The notes under the pieces were generated by a model. The model was given only the letters and a program-made list of their open reading frames with translations, made no database searches and was not told the DNA's origin. Shown piece by piece: positions 1 through 12,138 of a stretch of 64,000 bases of DNA. The translations under genes were made by a program, and so were the position numbers. This stretch comes from Tenrec ecaudatus (Eukaryota > Chordata > Mammalia > Afrosoricida > Tenrecidae): contig NC_134534.1 of the NCBI RefSeq assembly GCF_050624435.1, forward strand, positions 71,013,501 through 71,077,500, in the 5' to 3' direction. Each line of letters begins with the position of its first letter. The stretch's first letter is position 1.

Positions 1-900
1 CAAAACCTTTGAAAATTTACCTTAAGACATCAGAGAACGTCTGCTAGCTTCTTTTGAGGTATCTGTGAGAATAATTAATACTTAGCATAGCTTTCATTTC
101 TTTTAGAAAGTTTTGGTGAAAATATAGCCAAATTAGGTGGCATAAAAAAATTGGTCCTTGATTTTTATTAGAAACTTCCAGCATACCAATTGCAATTCCT
201 CATGTCGTATAAAAGAGAAAAAAATTTCTTTAAAAATTCCTTGAATTATTAAAGTGTAAGAAAACCTTCAGATAAGTCAAAGGTGAGATTTTTAAACGTG
301 TCTGTTTTTAAGCAAAACTGAAGATAGTGTATGACATTGCTTTGGGCCATTTCTCTGGGCTTTTCAATAAAGCAGAGATAAAGGCATATTTAGAAAATTC
401 AAATGATTTTTCCTTTTCAAAAACAGTGTAGATTGGCACACAATTTCTAGAGCTAAAGAACAAAATTTTTCTTGACTTTAGAACTCACAATGTTGTCATA
501 TTTAGAATAACCTTAAGCTCTATTTATCCTTCAAATGATCACCCTGTACCACCACAACCAACCCTTGCATCTCTGTTCTTTGGTACACCCAATTCACTTT
601 TCCGCAATTCTACACAACATGTTGTATAATCACCTAACTTCTTCCCATCCTACCTATTTTCCCTCTGGAAACGATCCTCCATGCATACACCAGGTGCCAC
701 TTTGAGAATGATGACACTGACACCATTAGTTACAAATGTGACTAAAATCAGATACTGGACACACGAATTAACCTAGAAACCACACTCAGAACCAAATCTC
801 CAAAGATCCTGGGACTAAAGACATTATTATTCATACAAATATAGGATATAATTAAGTGAGGCTACATGGATGACAGAGTGTCTCCATTGTCTCTTCACAC
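1..900. other. AT-rich sequence, nothing recognised
   Basis: I see no coding exon, SINE head or LINE motif here. The stretch is AT-rich with short homopolymers and is probably old intergenic DNA. The part from about 540 to 900 has a more balanced composition and could be a decayed repeat, but I could not match it to a family. Confidence 0.4.
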
Positions 901-1962
901 AGATGTAGTCAATTTAATTTCCTTGTATTCCATTTGAAGAAGTCCACGTGCATAGTCACCCTTTGAGTTGTTGAAAAAAAGATCTGTGCTATGAACAAGT
1001 TGTTGGTTTTGTAAAATTCTACTATGTGATCTCCAGCTTCATTTCTATAACCAAGTTCATATTTTCCAACTACAATTCCTTCCTCCTTGTTTCCAATTTT
1101 TATTGCATTCCAATCACCAGCAATTAGCAATGCATCTTAATGGAATTGTTGATCAAGTTCAGATGGAAGTCATTGGTAGAATTCTATAATTTCTTCACCA
1201 TTAGCTTTTGTGATTGGTGCATAAATTTGAAAAATAGTTGTATTAATTAGATGTCCTTGAAGGCAGATAGATATAGTTCTTTCACAGACAATATTGTACT
1301 TTGAGATTGATTTTGACAGAGAATGCCATGCCATTCCTCTTGACTGTGTTATTCCTAGCACAGTAAATCATAGGGTTTTCTGATTTTAAAATGGCCAATA
1401 CCAGTCCATTCCAGCTCACTGATGCCTAGGATATTGATCTTCATGGGGTTTTTACCACTTCCAATTTTCCTAGATTCATACTATTCACATGACAAATTCC
1501 TATCCTTAACAGATTTTTGCAACTTTTTCTCCTTGCCTTGAGTCCTGTCCAATCAGCAAATGAGAATCCTGAAGGCCCCACTCCCTCAGGCTTTATCTGA
1601 TTCAAGTCATCATGGTCCACCCCACCCCGACAAATCAGCTCCTCCTCAGTCATATTTTGCCTGCCCTCCAATGTGAGGGGCTCACCTTCAGGTACTGTCT
1701 CTGACAGTGTTCTGCTTCCATTCATTGGGCCTATGTTTCGAAGCTATACATAAGGTTCTCAGCATCTACTTCCTCCTTAGAGGGGACCCGAGTCCTTCCT
1801 TTGCTGTCTACTTTTAGACTGGAAGCTCCACTGAAACCCTGTTCCCTTTGGGTGACCGTGCTGGCATTTGAAATACCAGTGACACAGCTTCCAGCATCAC
1901 AGCAACATCCAGCCACCACAGTGTGACTAACGGCCAGACAAACGGCGCAAATGGCCATTTGA
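900..1962 (-). mobile_element. RTE/BovB-type LINE, inverted 5' part (endonuclease)
   Basis: On the minus strand this reads as the N-terminal endonuclease part of an RTE-clade LINE. The segment at 1,441-1,725 contains NSMNLGKLEVVK, the conserved opening of the BovB/RTE endonuclease. Downstream frames give ILGISE and IYAPITKANGEE, and 909-1,130 gives the catalytic-type motif AGDWNA followed by NEAGDHIVEF. The frames are broken by stops, so the element is dead. It abuts the reverse-transcriptase half of the same kind of element, which lies in the opposite orientation from about 1,962 on. The family assignment rests on motifs I can read; the exact subfamily is not determined. Confidence 0.85.
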
Positions 1963-3852
1963 TACAGGAAAGAAAGAAAATATTAAAGTTGATACTAGAA
2001 GAAATCTGAAACTTGCACTTAATTGTAGAGTGATTAAAGCAAATGGAAGAAGAGAGAATGTCAAAGAGCTGAATAGAAAATTGCAATGGGTACCACGAGT
2101 ACACAATGCAAATACAATAATGAAATGTGTCAAGATCTAGAATTGTAAACCAAAAGGAAAGAACACAGTCAGCATATCTTACGCTGGAAGATCTCAAGAA
2201 AAAATTCAATCCTTGAGTTGAAATATTGAAAGATTCTCTGGGCAAAATATTGAGTGTTGCAATAAGCATCAAACGAAGATGGAAAGTACACACAATCACT
2301 GAACCAAAAACAAAAACAACTAGTTGATATCCAACTGTTTCAGGAGGTAACATATGAGCAAGAGCCAATGGTGCTGAAGGAAGGAATTCAGGTTGCACTG
2401 AAAGCATTCATGAAGAACAAGGCTCCAGGAACTGATGGGATACCAATTGAAACGTTTCGATAAACTGATGAAGCCATTGGAAGCACTCATCTATGCCAGA
2501 AATTTTGAAAGGCAGCTTCTTGGACAACTTGCTAGAAGAGATTCACATTTTACCCATTCCAAAGAAAGGTGACCCAACAGAATGCTCAAAATCTAGAACA
2601 ATATCACTGATACCACGTGTAAATAAAATTTAACTGAAGATCTTCCAACAACAGTTGTAGCAGTGCATTGCCAGGGAGCTGCAGGCCAGATTCAGAAGAG
2701 GACTTGGAACAAGGGATACAGTTGCCAATGTGATGTACCCTGGCTGAAAGAGAATACCACAAAGATATTTACTTGTGTTTTATTGACTATGCAAAGGTCT
2801 TCAACTGTGAGCATCATCACAAACTATGGATAACCTTGAAAAGAATGGGGATTCCAGAGCCCTTCATTGTGCTCAGTAGAACTGGTACATAGATCAAGAG
2901 GCAGTTGTGGGAACAGAACAAGGACATACTGCATGGTCTAAAATCAGGAAAAATGTGTGCGACCGGCTCTATCCTCTCACCATACATATTCAATCTGTAT
3001 GCTGAGCAAACAATAAGAGAGGCTGGCTGGTGTGGCATCAGGATCGGAGGAAGGCTTATTAACAACCTGTTATATGCAGAAGACACAACCTTGCTTGATG
3101 AAAGATAGAATGATTGAAGTGCTTGCTGATGAAGATCAAAAATTGTAGCATTCAGTATGGATTAAAAGTCAATGTAAACAAGACCAATTTCCTTACAACT
3201 AAACCAATAGTGAACATCATGATAAATGGAGAAAAAGTTGAAGCTGTCAAGGATTTATTTGGATCCATAGCCAATGCTTATGAAAACAGTAATCAAGCCA
3301 TCAAAAGACAAGTTGAATCAGGGTAAATCTGCTGCACTAGACCTCTTTGTAGTATTGTAAAGCAAGGATGTTATTTTGTGCCTGACCCAAGCCATGCTAT
3401 TTTCCACTGCCTAATTTGCATTTGAAAGTTGAACATTAAATAAAGGAGACCAAAAAAGAATTGATGTATTTGAATTGTGTGGCTGGAGAATATTGAAAGT
3501 GCCATGGTCTTCAGAAAGCACACACCAATCTGTCTTGGAAGAAGTGGACCCAGAGTGCTCCATAAAGGGGAGATTTTGTTTTACATGCTTTGGACAGGTT
3601 GTCAGAAAAGACTAGTCCCTGGAGAAGGACTAGTCCCTGGAGAAGGACATCATTCTTGGTAAAGTTGAGGGGCATCCAAAAAGAGGATGTCCCTCAAGGA
3701 GATGGGTTGACATTGTTGCTTCAACCATGGTCTCGAGCATAGGAAATTTTGTGATGATGGCCCAGGCCTAGACAGTGTTTGGTTCTGTTGTGTGTAAGGT
3801 TGCTATGGGTGGGAACTGATGCAATGGCATCTAACAACAACAACACGTTGAT
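1962..3852 (+). mobile_element. RTE/BovB-type LINE, reverse transcriptase and 3' end
   Basis: The plus strand encodes the RTE reverse transcriptase in broken frames. Visible pieces are KNKAPGTDGIPIE near 2,415, CFIDYAKVFN near 2,780, ILSPYIFNLYAEQ and INNLLYAEDTTL at about 2,970-3,095, and a C-terminal region IDVFELCGWRILKVPW near 3,460. The catalytic box is YAED where the family has YADD. The element ends with the tail ggcatctaacaacaacaac and an A-run near 3,850. An 18-bp unit, gactagtccctggagaag, is tandemly duplicated at 3,607-3,642. Together with the inverted part at 900-1,962 this makes a nearly complete but inactive RTE copy. Confidence 0.87.
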
Positions 3853-4136
3853 GATAAAAAAAAAAACACTGATTTGCAGCTAATAATTGACTGTGGAAAG
3901 GAACTTCATGTTTTAAAGTATTTATGTCATTTTAAAATGCAATTTAAGTCAGATATATATTGTTTCTTAATAACTTTCATTTTATATGTACTTTAACACA
4001 CATATGTGCATATATGTGTGTATTAGATTTTACTTTGATTATGCCATTTTCTTAATCTATAATTACTAACTATGAATGTGAGTACAGACAAGTAATATGG
4101 CCTGTTAATTAGTATAAATAATGAACTCTTTAAGAT
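3853..4136. other. AT-rich spacer, nothing recognised
   Basis: Short AT-rich interval between the RTE tail and a minus-strand L1. It contains a short CA/TG-rich patch near 4,000-4,020. I see no gene or further element. Confidence 0.4.
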
Positions 4137-5710
4137 TTTTTTTTACTTAATCATTTTATTGGGGATCATACAATTCTTATCACATCCATTATGTCCAGCA
4201 CATTTTTACATTTGTTGCAATCATCATTCTCAAAACATTTGCTTTCAACTTGAACCCTTGGTATCAGCTTCTTATTTTCCCCTTCCCTCCCTGCTTCCCC
4301 CTCCCTCATGAACCCTTGATAATTTATAAATTATTATTTTGTCATATCTTACACTGCCTGACATCTCCCTTCACCCACTTTTCTGTTGTCCCTCCCCCAG
4401 GTAGGAGGCTATTGTGTTTTCCCAAAAGTAAGACATCCCCTGAAAATAAGACCTACTTATAGTTTTGCCTCTTGCTGAAATATAAGGTATCCCCTTGAAA
4501 ATAAGACCTCCCCTAAAATAAGGCCCCGAGAAGCTACCGTAACTCTGGACTCTATAGCAGGCACCACTGCGCAGCTCACTACTGGCCAGAGCAGACAGGA
4601 AATGTGAGGTCTCTTTTAATAAAACAATAAATGTGTACCATATTCTTCTTCATGGAAAAACAAAGATATCCCCTGAAAATAAGACCTAGCACATATTTGG
4701 GAGCAAAAGTTAATATAAGACACTGTCTTATTTTTGGAGAGAAACAGGGTAAATGTAGATCCTTGTGATTGGTTCCCCCTTTTCACCCTACCCTCCCTCC
4801 ACCCTCCCAGTTATCACCCCTCTCAGCACTGGTCCTGAAGGAATGATCTGTCCTGGATTCCCGGTTTTTCCATTTCCTATCTGTACTAGTGTACATCCTC
4901 TGGTCTATCTAGATTTGTAAGGTAGAATTGGGATCATGATAGTGGGGTGGGGGAAAGGTGGGGAAGAAGCATTTAGGAACTAGAAAAAGTTGTATGTTTC
5001 ATTGTTGCTATATTGCACCCTGACTGTCTCATCTCCTCCCTTCAATCCTTGTATAAGGGGATGTCTAATTGCCTACAGATGGGTTTTGGATCCCGAATCT
5101 GCACTCTCCCTCATTCACAATGATTTGATTTTTTGTTCTTTGATGCCTGATACCTCATAATCACACAGACTGGTGTGCTTCCATGTGGGATGTGTTGATT
5201 CTGAGCTAGATGGCCACTTGTTTACCTTCAAGTCTTTAAGACCCTAGATGCTATATCTTTTGATATCTGGGCTCCATCAGCTTTCTTCACCACATTTTCT
5301 TATGTAACTACTTTGTCTTCAGCGATCGTGTCAGGAAGGTAAGCATCACGGAATGCCAGTTTAATAGAACAAAGTATTCTTGCATTGAGGCTATACTTGA
5401 ATAGAGGCCCAATGTCTACCTTAATACTAAACCTATAAATATATGCACATAGATCTATTTACCCATCCTCATATATAAATACATTTACATATGTACATGC
5501 CTGTGTTTAGACCTCTATAAATGCCCTTTGCCTTCTAGTTCTTTCCTCTACTTCCTTTTCCTTTCCTCTTGTCCCACTGTCACGCTCTGCCTTCATTTGG
5601 GTTTCAGTAAATTCTCTTGGTTACATTACCCTTGATCATGCCCAACCAGGACTCCTACACCCTCCTCAACACTGATTTGGATCACATGTTGTTCCCTTGT
5701 CCCCGGGTTC
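4137..5710 (-). mobile_element. L1 3' UTR fragment (minus strand)
   Basis: The sequence is the reverse complement of the L1 3' UTR seen on the plus strand at 21,200-22,980 and 43,400-44,780. The T-run and aatcattttattggggatc at the left edge are the complement of the L1 polyadenylation end, ...ataaaatgatt. Internal matches include the block that reads cttaaaggcttgaag on the plus strand elsewhere. No ORF2 remains, so the copy is strongly 5'-truncated. A small DNA transposon interrupts it at 4,412-4,749. Confidence 0.85.
4412..4749. mobile_element. Small Tc1/mariner-like nonautonomous DNA element with TA target duplication
   Basis: A 338-bp insertion interrupts the L1 3' UTR. Its left end reads ttgtgttttcccaaaagtaa and the reverse complement of its right end reads ccctgtttctctccaaaaat, so the ends are related inverted repeats that both run into taagac. 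The motif ccctgaaaataagacct recurs inside near both ends. The L1 sequence on either side is continuous when the element and one TA are removed, giving a TA duplication, which is the signature of Tc1/mariner transposition. It has no coding capacity. I do not know the family name. Confidence 0.7.
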
Positions 5711-7961
5711 GATGATATTTTTAACATGTATTAATCAATGGCAAGGATTTCATTCCTCTTGTGTCCGCATTTCATTCACATCCTCAAAGCTTCCTTTTGA
5801 AGAGGAGTACGATTTACTAGAATGCCGTGTGAATGGAAGTACTTAAAGTTGAATTTAGAAGTAAAGCCTCTAGCACTCATAAGAGTTGACAGAAGTGCTA
5901 CACAAATTATTCCAGGATGCAGGAAAATATGGAAAACTCCTCAACTCATTCTAAGAAATGACAACGACCCTAATACTAAAACCAGGCAGAGACATTATCA
6001 GAGGAAAAAATTACAGTCAACTCTTACAGAGATAGCTATAAAAATTTTCAACAAAATTCTAGCCAATAGAATTCACAAAACACTTAAAACAATAATGCAT
6101 CCTGACAGTGTGATTCATTCCAAATGTGCAGGAATGTTTCAACATTAGGAAAACAATCAGCGTAATCACCATATAAATAAAACAATGGATAGGAAATACT
6201 GGATCACAGATGTGCTTAACACTGTTGAATGATGGATTGTTATAAGATTTCTAAGAGCCCCCCAGTAAAATGATTACTATTTTTTAAAGAACTACAGGAT
6301 CATCTCTACCAATGTGAAAAATGAATTTGACAATACTCAACACCCATTCCAGATAAAAACCACTCAGAAAAATAGGAAAGGAAAGGAAATTTCTCAATAT
6401 AACAAAGATCTTATATGCAAAATCAATGGCCATCACCTCACTTACTGGCAAGAGACTGAAATAATTCCCCTGTAGAATAGGAATCAGATAAAGTTCCCCT
6501 TTATTAGCACTCTTATGTATTGTATGAGAAGTTATAGCCAAAGCTATTAAACAACAAAAAGAGGTTAAAGGCATACAAATAGACAAAGAAGAAGTAAAAC
6601 TCTATTTGAAGTTGATATGATTCTATTCAAAGAAAATCCAAAAGACTCGATAAGAAATTTTTCATCAAGATTTCCAGCAGTTTTTCTGGAGATTGACCTA
6701 CAAAAATCAATCAGATTCCTGTATGCTAAGGTAGAAAATTTTAAAATGGAAATCAAGACCACAATCGTATTTACAATGGCTGCATAAAACACTAAATACT
6801 TAAGATCTAACCTAACATGAGAATGAGACGTATACAGAGAAAACTATAAAACACTGGTTATAGAAAACTTTAACCAGAAACCAAAAGGAACCTACATTAA
6901 TGGAAGAATGTTCCATGCTTGTGGAAGGAAGGCTTATTATGATGAATTTGTCAATCCTACCCAAAGGAATCTATAAACGTAATGCAACGCCAGCCCAGTT
7001 CCCTGCATCGGTCTTCAAAGAGATGGAAAAACTAATCACCAACTTTATATGGAGAGGAAAAAGATCGAGGATAAATAAAACACTACTTAAGAAAAAGAAC
7101 AAGGTAGGAGGTCTCTTGCTTCCCAACCTCAAAACCTATTACATGGCCACAGCAGTCAAAACAGCCTGGTCAGGGCACAATGATAGAAATGCAGAATAAG
7201 GGAACAGAATAGAGGCCCCATAAATAAATCCATTCAGTTACCGGCATCTGGTCTTTGGGGGAAGAGAGTCTCCTCAACAAATGGTGCGGGAAATTGGGGT
7301 TCATTTACGGAAGAAGAAACAGAACCCATGTACAAAGTTAACTCGAGAGGGATAAAGACTTATGTGTGAAGCACAAACTATAAAGATCATCAATGAGAAA
7401 ATAGGAACAAACTCAGAGGCCCATAATGCATGGTATAGACAGTATCAAACATAACAAACACACACAGCAGAAGACAAAACAAATGCCGGGGTGCTATTAA
7501 CAACAAGACAATTTTGTTTATCAAAAAACTTCATTAAAAGAGAATACACAGATTGTGGGCAGGGGGAGTGGCTTGGCAATAGGACATCTGTCAAGGAATT
7601 AATCCTCACAATATATACAAAACTGCAACACCTCACCCAAAAAAAAAGATGAATAAAATAAATGTTTAAATGAATAGAAGACATAAACGTAGAGTTCACC
7701 AAAGAAGGCACAGAACCAGCATGTGAAGAAATGCTTGAGATCACTAGCCAACCAAGAGATGCAAATCGAAACAACAATGAGACGTCACCATACACGGACA
7801 TTGACAGCAAAGTGTAAAAAAATAGAAAATAACAAATGCCGGAGAGGGTTTGGAACCTTCCTACACGGTTGATGGGTCTGTAAAACTGTAAAAGCACTGT
7901 GGAAACCCGTATGGTGTTTCCTCAAGCCATTGAGACTATAGATACCCTAAGGACCCGTGAT

Positions 7962-8040
7962 CCCCTTACTCCTTATGTATACTTACTCCTTATGTAAGTA
8001 TACATAAGTATACATAAGTATACTCCTTATGTATACCTTG
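7962..8040. repeat. Local direct and inverted repeats (ccttatgtatac units)
   Basis: Units such as actccttatgtatac and aagtatacataagtatac are repeated several times within about 80 bp and are partly self-complementary. They sit inside the decayed L1 and look like local slippage or expansion, not a functional site. Confidence 0.6.
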
Positions 8041-8421
8041 AAGAAAGACTAGCCACAGCACAGACAGATATGCACATCCAAGTTCATCACAACACTCCCG
8101 ATTTCATCAAGTAGATGGAAAAAATCTAAATGCCCACAGTGGAAGACTGGATAGATAAACTTCAGTGCATAGACACAATGAAAATCTATGCCCCACGAAA
8201 ATACAATGATGAACCCATGAAGCACCTCGTGCAGCGGGAAAGACCTGAAGAACACTGCGCCGAGTGAAATTAGTCAGTCACAAAAGAACACATTCGTCTA
8301 TGAGGTCACTGTCATAAAGGGACAAAAAATCAACACAAAGATCCCTAAGCCAAAATAAAGAGTTTTAGGGTCAGCAGGGTGGGAAGGAAAAGGAGGGAAG
8401 ATGAAATAATAGGGTAGACAG

Positions 8422-8647
8422 CAGGTGTCGGCAAACTTTTAAGATGGAGGAGACAATCCTGTTCCTCATAATAATTTAAAAATTATTTGAGAGCCATCAA
8501 TATAGTTTTACAAACAAATTAAATCACCATTATCTGAATCACGGCCTTTAAAAAACTTTAAAGGCTATTATTTCACTTCAGAGCCACATGCATGTACCAA
8601 GGGCTTGTGGCTTGTGAGCCACAGTTCCCCAAGGCCAGGCCTAGAAG
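8422..8647. mobile_element. hAT-like nonautonomous DNA element
   Basis: A roughly 226-bp insertion begins caggtgtcggcaaacttt and ends with sequence whose complement reads ctaggcctggcc...ggggaactgtgg, a loose inverted match. The 8-bp flanks are gtagacag (8,414-8,421) and gcagacag (8,648-8,655), 7 of 8 identical, as expected for the 8-bp duplication of hAT elements. The interior agagccaca.. / ..gagccacagt is also partly palindromic. It has no coding capacity. The class is inferred from the ends and flanks. Confidence 0.55.
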
Positions 8648-8894
8648 GCAGACAGGTGTTAACTTGGGTCAAGGGGATGATAGTAGTGTACAAGTGGGAA
8701 AGGAGGAAAAAAAGGAGGGCAGGGCAAGCTATTGGGAGGTTTGATAAGGAATTTTAGTTGTTGAATCCAAAATTGAATATCTGAAATGAAATGCCTTCCT
8801 AATATGCAATAAACGGTATTTTTTAAAATAAGTACAGCATCTTTTCCTCCAAAAAGATGCATGTATAACCCAGAATTAACATTGACAAAAGATT

Positions 8895-9295
8895 CCCAGC
8901 TTCTTGAATAGAGACCAGTCCATTGCAGAGACGGTCGGAGCAGGTTGCTGTTGTTACTGTCTGGTGCGGTCAAGTCTATTTGGACTCGTGAACACCCCAT
9001 GTACCACAGGACAGACCCTGCCCACTCCTGCGCCATCTCACAATCTTTGCTGTATGTGAAGCTCCTGTGTCAATCCATGTCATGTTTGTGCTGACCTTTT
9101 CCCAAGCATGATGTCCTTCTCTAGGGTCTGGTCCCTGCTGATCCTTTGTCTAAACTATGTGAGACCTAATCTTGCCATCCACACTTCCAAGGAATAGTCT
9201 GATGGAACTTCCAAGATGGATTTGTTCATTCTTCTGGAAGTTGATGGTCTGTTGAGTATTCTTTGCCATAATTTCACCCAGCATAATGCAAATGA
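8895..9295 (-). mobile_element. RTE LINE 3' region fragment (minus strand)
   Basis: The reverse complement corresponds to the C-terminal and 3' UTR part of the RTE element at 3,450-3,850. Landmarks are gttgctgttgttactgtctg, the complement of the caacaac-type tail, then aagcatgatgtccttctcta, which resembles the ggagaaggacatcat block in the plus-strand copies at 3,640 and 12,650. No frame is open. Confidence 0.75.
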
Positions 9296-10700
9296 GTAGA
9301 GACATTTTCAGACTTCTTAATTTATTGTGCGGTTTTGTAATGCACTGAAAACACTATAATTTGGGTCACAATCATCTCGATCCTCAGATGACATCTTTAC
9401 TTTTTAACCCTTTAAAGAGATTTTTCCCCTTTTGGGACGGTAGCACCTATGTTCAATGCAAATGAGTTATTTGACTTATTGACTGCTGCTTTCGTGAACA
9501 TTGATCATGGATCCAAGTAAAAAGAAAATGTTACCTTTAATCTCTTCTCCAGTTACCATAATGTTGCTTGTCGGTCAGTTTTGAGGATTTTTGTTTTCTT
9601 TCATTGAAGTGTAATCCGTACTGAAGGCTGCACTCTTATTCTCATAAGAAAATATTCCCAATGCTTTTCGCTTTCAGCAAGCACCGCTGTGTCTACTGCA
9701 TATGATAGTAGGAATATCATCGAATCTCAGTCAAAGCCTTTTTATATTGTTTTCTTCCATTAAAAGCTAAATTTTCCTTTCTACAAGGCTGGATGTTGGA
9801 GATAAGGATTTATATATATAATAAGTTAGCGCAAGTAGCCTACTTTGCAGAATATGAAAAATAGGACTGAAAATGAAATGATATCTCCCTAGATACAAGC
9901 AATGTCAGGGGAGTAAACCATGTTATGTGATCATTTCATTTCAGGGAAAAGAGCATCTCTGGGTTGGTAAATGTGATGTTCAAAGAAAAATATTTCAAAG
10001 GCATGCTTCCCTACGTGATTAAGATTCCTTACAATTAAAAACTGCTGTCTTGAAATGTTCTTCAACTTCAAAGACTTCGCTAGTCAGGAAATCCCCCTAG
10101 ACTCCTTGGTGACACTTGTCTCTTTTTTTTTTTCAGCAATAGGAAATTACAATACCAAACTGCAACAGAGCTCACACATCTGCTAGCCACTTTTGCAGGA
10201 GGTACTCAATTGATGCAAGATGTGTCTGTTGGAGCCTCGGGGAAGGGTCACAAAGCAAAGACATACAACACGAAAACTGGAGCATCAACTTGAGAGAAAA
10301 AGCATTACAGAAAAGGGAAAGGGGGAAAAACGGAAATGGCACATTTCATCTACTTCAAAATTTAGCTACATCTGAGTATCTCTATGCATATGCATATTTT
10401 GTCTGACCATAAAGGTACTGAATGGATATTGGTTGATGGATGAGTTTTTGTTGTGCGTTACTAAGGCAGAGTAGAAATAGTTACTTTAAATTTTTTTTAA
10501 TGTAGTAGCTTCACATTAGTGTAGGCAGGATCAAAATGTTTGATGCATTTACTTAAAGTGCTCAATATGTGTGACACTATCTATTAAGGGAAAGAGAGTA
10601 TATAATCTTTCACTGATACTTTCACCAAAACGTTCAGTATCAGTATCAACACCTTTCGTTTAGGAGATACAAACCTGGCATTTGGGTAAGCACATCATGG
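9296..10700. other. Unassigned sequence
   Basis: I see no exon, SINE head or LINE motif in this 1.4 kb. There is a T-run at about 10,122-10,133. It is probably old intergenic DNA. Confidence 0.4.
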
Positions 10701-10704
10701 AATC

Positions 10705-11035
10705 CTCCAACAACGTCACGTAAACCAAAATCAATCCATGCCTTTCCAGTTGATTATGACTCAGAATAACCCTGCGTTAGCTAATATCACTTGATTGTAC
10801 AAATAAAGAAACTAGCCAAAAACCAAACAGACCAACAAACTCGTTGCCGAGTCAATGCTGACTCACAGTGACCCTGTAAGGACAGGGCAGAACTGCCCTT
10901 CTGAGTTTCAGAGACTGTGACCCTTTGCAGGAGTAGACAGCCCTGCCTTCCATGGAGTGACTGGCAGTTTCAAATGGCTGACCTTTAGGTTCACAGCCCA
11001 ACTTGGAATCACTACATCACCAGGGCTTCTTAAGG
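10705..11035 (-). mobile_element. AfroSINE (minus strand), one near-complete copy and a fragment
   Basis: At about 10,830-11,035 the complement of an AfroSINE is readable: aaccaaacagaccaacaaac, then gagtcaatgctgactcac, then gacagggcagaactgccc, ending in the complement of the tRNA-like head, caccagggcttc. A shorter piece at about 10,705-10,770 (gttgattatgactcag) looks like a second, degraded copy. AfroSINEs are specific to afrotherian mammals, so this is one of the taxonomic markers in the window. Confidence 0.85.
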
Positions 11036-11630
11036 TGTTCCCCAAATTCCCACAGTCTCTTTGTAGCAGCTCTGGATCTTATTCAAGTGTCTCTGACTTG
11101 AGAGAACATTTGTTCATCCATTCAAGGGGGTTTCCAAGAAGAAATTCTCTGGCGAGAGGCAGTAACACGTGGAAACTTGGGAAAAAGGAAAACCCACTAA
11201 ATCCTGAATCGAAGTATAGGCCCCAGCAAGCTACGTAGTTCTGATAACATGCTCAAACTTGAGAATTGCTCCAATATTCTATGCCATTTCTAATATATAC
11301 TAGGCATAATGGATTATTAAAGAATACAACTGTATTAGGCATGATTCAAACTCTCTAGCTTATTCATACTTTATATAACATTATAAATATCCTTACAGAT
11401 AACAGTATCATAGTTTTAAAATACCAAATCTACATACGAGGTCCACTTTTTAAAATATTATTATACTGTGGTAAACATATCTATTGATCTATAACTAAGG
11501 ACTTAAAACTTAAATATTTATTTATATGTACAGATTATTTATCATGTTATACAACCATCCCACTACCAAATGTACACTACCATTAACAAAAAGTCAGTTC
11601 CTTTACATCAGATTCCCCGACTTCCTGGTC
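11036..11630. other. Unassigned AT-rich sequence
   Basis: No recognisable gene or repeat motif. Open frames here are short and have no family resemblance that I can see. Confidence 0.4.
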
Positions 11631-11634
11631 TCCT

Positions 11635-12130
11635 CTGCTGTTGGTGTCCTCAAGTCTATTCCAATTCCAAGTGACCCTCTGCACAATGGAATGAAACACA
11701 ACCCAGTGCTCCATAATCTCCACAATGGTTTTGAGCTCATCTTTGGAGCCACTATATCAATCCATCTCTTAAGGGTCTTATTTTTTGCTACCCTTCTACT
11801 TTACCAAGCACGATGGCCTTTTCCAAAGACTGGTCTCTCCTGAGAGGAGCCCTGGTGGTGTAGTGGTTACCCAATGAGGTGCGATCTGCAAGGTCAACAG
11901 TTCAAGACCACCAGCAGCTCTAGGGAGAAAGACTGGGGTTACAGTGTGGGAAACTCACAGGGGCAGTTCTACCCTGCCCCATAGGGTCACTTTGAGTCAG
12001 TATTGATTCACTGGCAGTGGTTTCTCCTGGTAAAATGTCCAAAGCTTGTGAGACAAAGCTGTACTATCTTCACCTCTAAGAAACTCCCTAGCTGTACTTC
12101 TTGCAAGACATATTGGTTTGTTCTTCTGAC
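11635..12130 (-). mobile_element. RTE LINE 3' region fragment split by an AfroSINE
   Basis: The complement of the RTE 3' region is visible on both sides of the SINE at 11,843-12,022. The left piece has gctgttggtgtcctcaagtc and caagcacgatggcc. The right piece has tgtccaaagcttgtgagac and ctgtacttcttgcaagaca, which continue the same element. The SINE therefore landed inside an older RTE fragment. Confidence 0.78.
11843..12022 (+). mobile_element. AfroSINE, complete copy with target-site duplication
   Basis: Begins near aggagccctggtggtgtagt, the tRNA-like head. The body has agttctaccctgccccatag, and the copy ends with attgattcactggcagtgg. The 7-bp word tctcctg occurs immediately left (11,836-11,842) and right (12,023-12,029), consistent with a target-site duplication from LINE-driven insertion. 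This is the cleanest AfroSINE in the window. Confidence 0.92.
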
Positions 12131-12138
12131 AAGCTATG

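Larger units (their letters stand above)
5711..8838 (+). mobile_element. Decayed L1 (ORF2 C-terminal part plus 3' UTR)
   Basis: Plus-strand frames give L1 ORF2 pieces. IFNKILANRIHKTLK (about 6,050) belongs to the region just before the reverse transcriptase core. Near 7,000-7,190, FKEMEKLITNFIWRGK followed by KVGGLLLPNLKTYYMATAVKTAWSG is the conserved segment after the reverse transcriptase. Many stops and shifts show it is dead. Sequence resembling the end of ORF2 runs to about 8,330, followed by 3' UTR ending in gcaataaacgg near 8,815. A hAT-like insertion interrupts the 3' UTR at about 8,422-8,647. Confidence 0.8.

Noticed and set aside
1814-2407. Minus-strand open frame of 197 codons
   Set aside because: It spans the junction of the two RTE halves and is antisense to the RTE frame; hydrophobic composition reflects T-rich sequence.
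7962-8040. Possible CRISPR-like or regulatory repeat array
   Set aside because: Units are irregular, self-complementary and without spacers, in a mammalian L1 context; local expansion is the simpler reading.
11843-11920. Possible tRNA gene
   Set aside because: The tRNA-like head belongs to an AfroSINE; it does not form a complete cloverleaf with intact anticodon arm as far as I can see.
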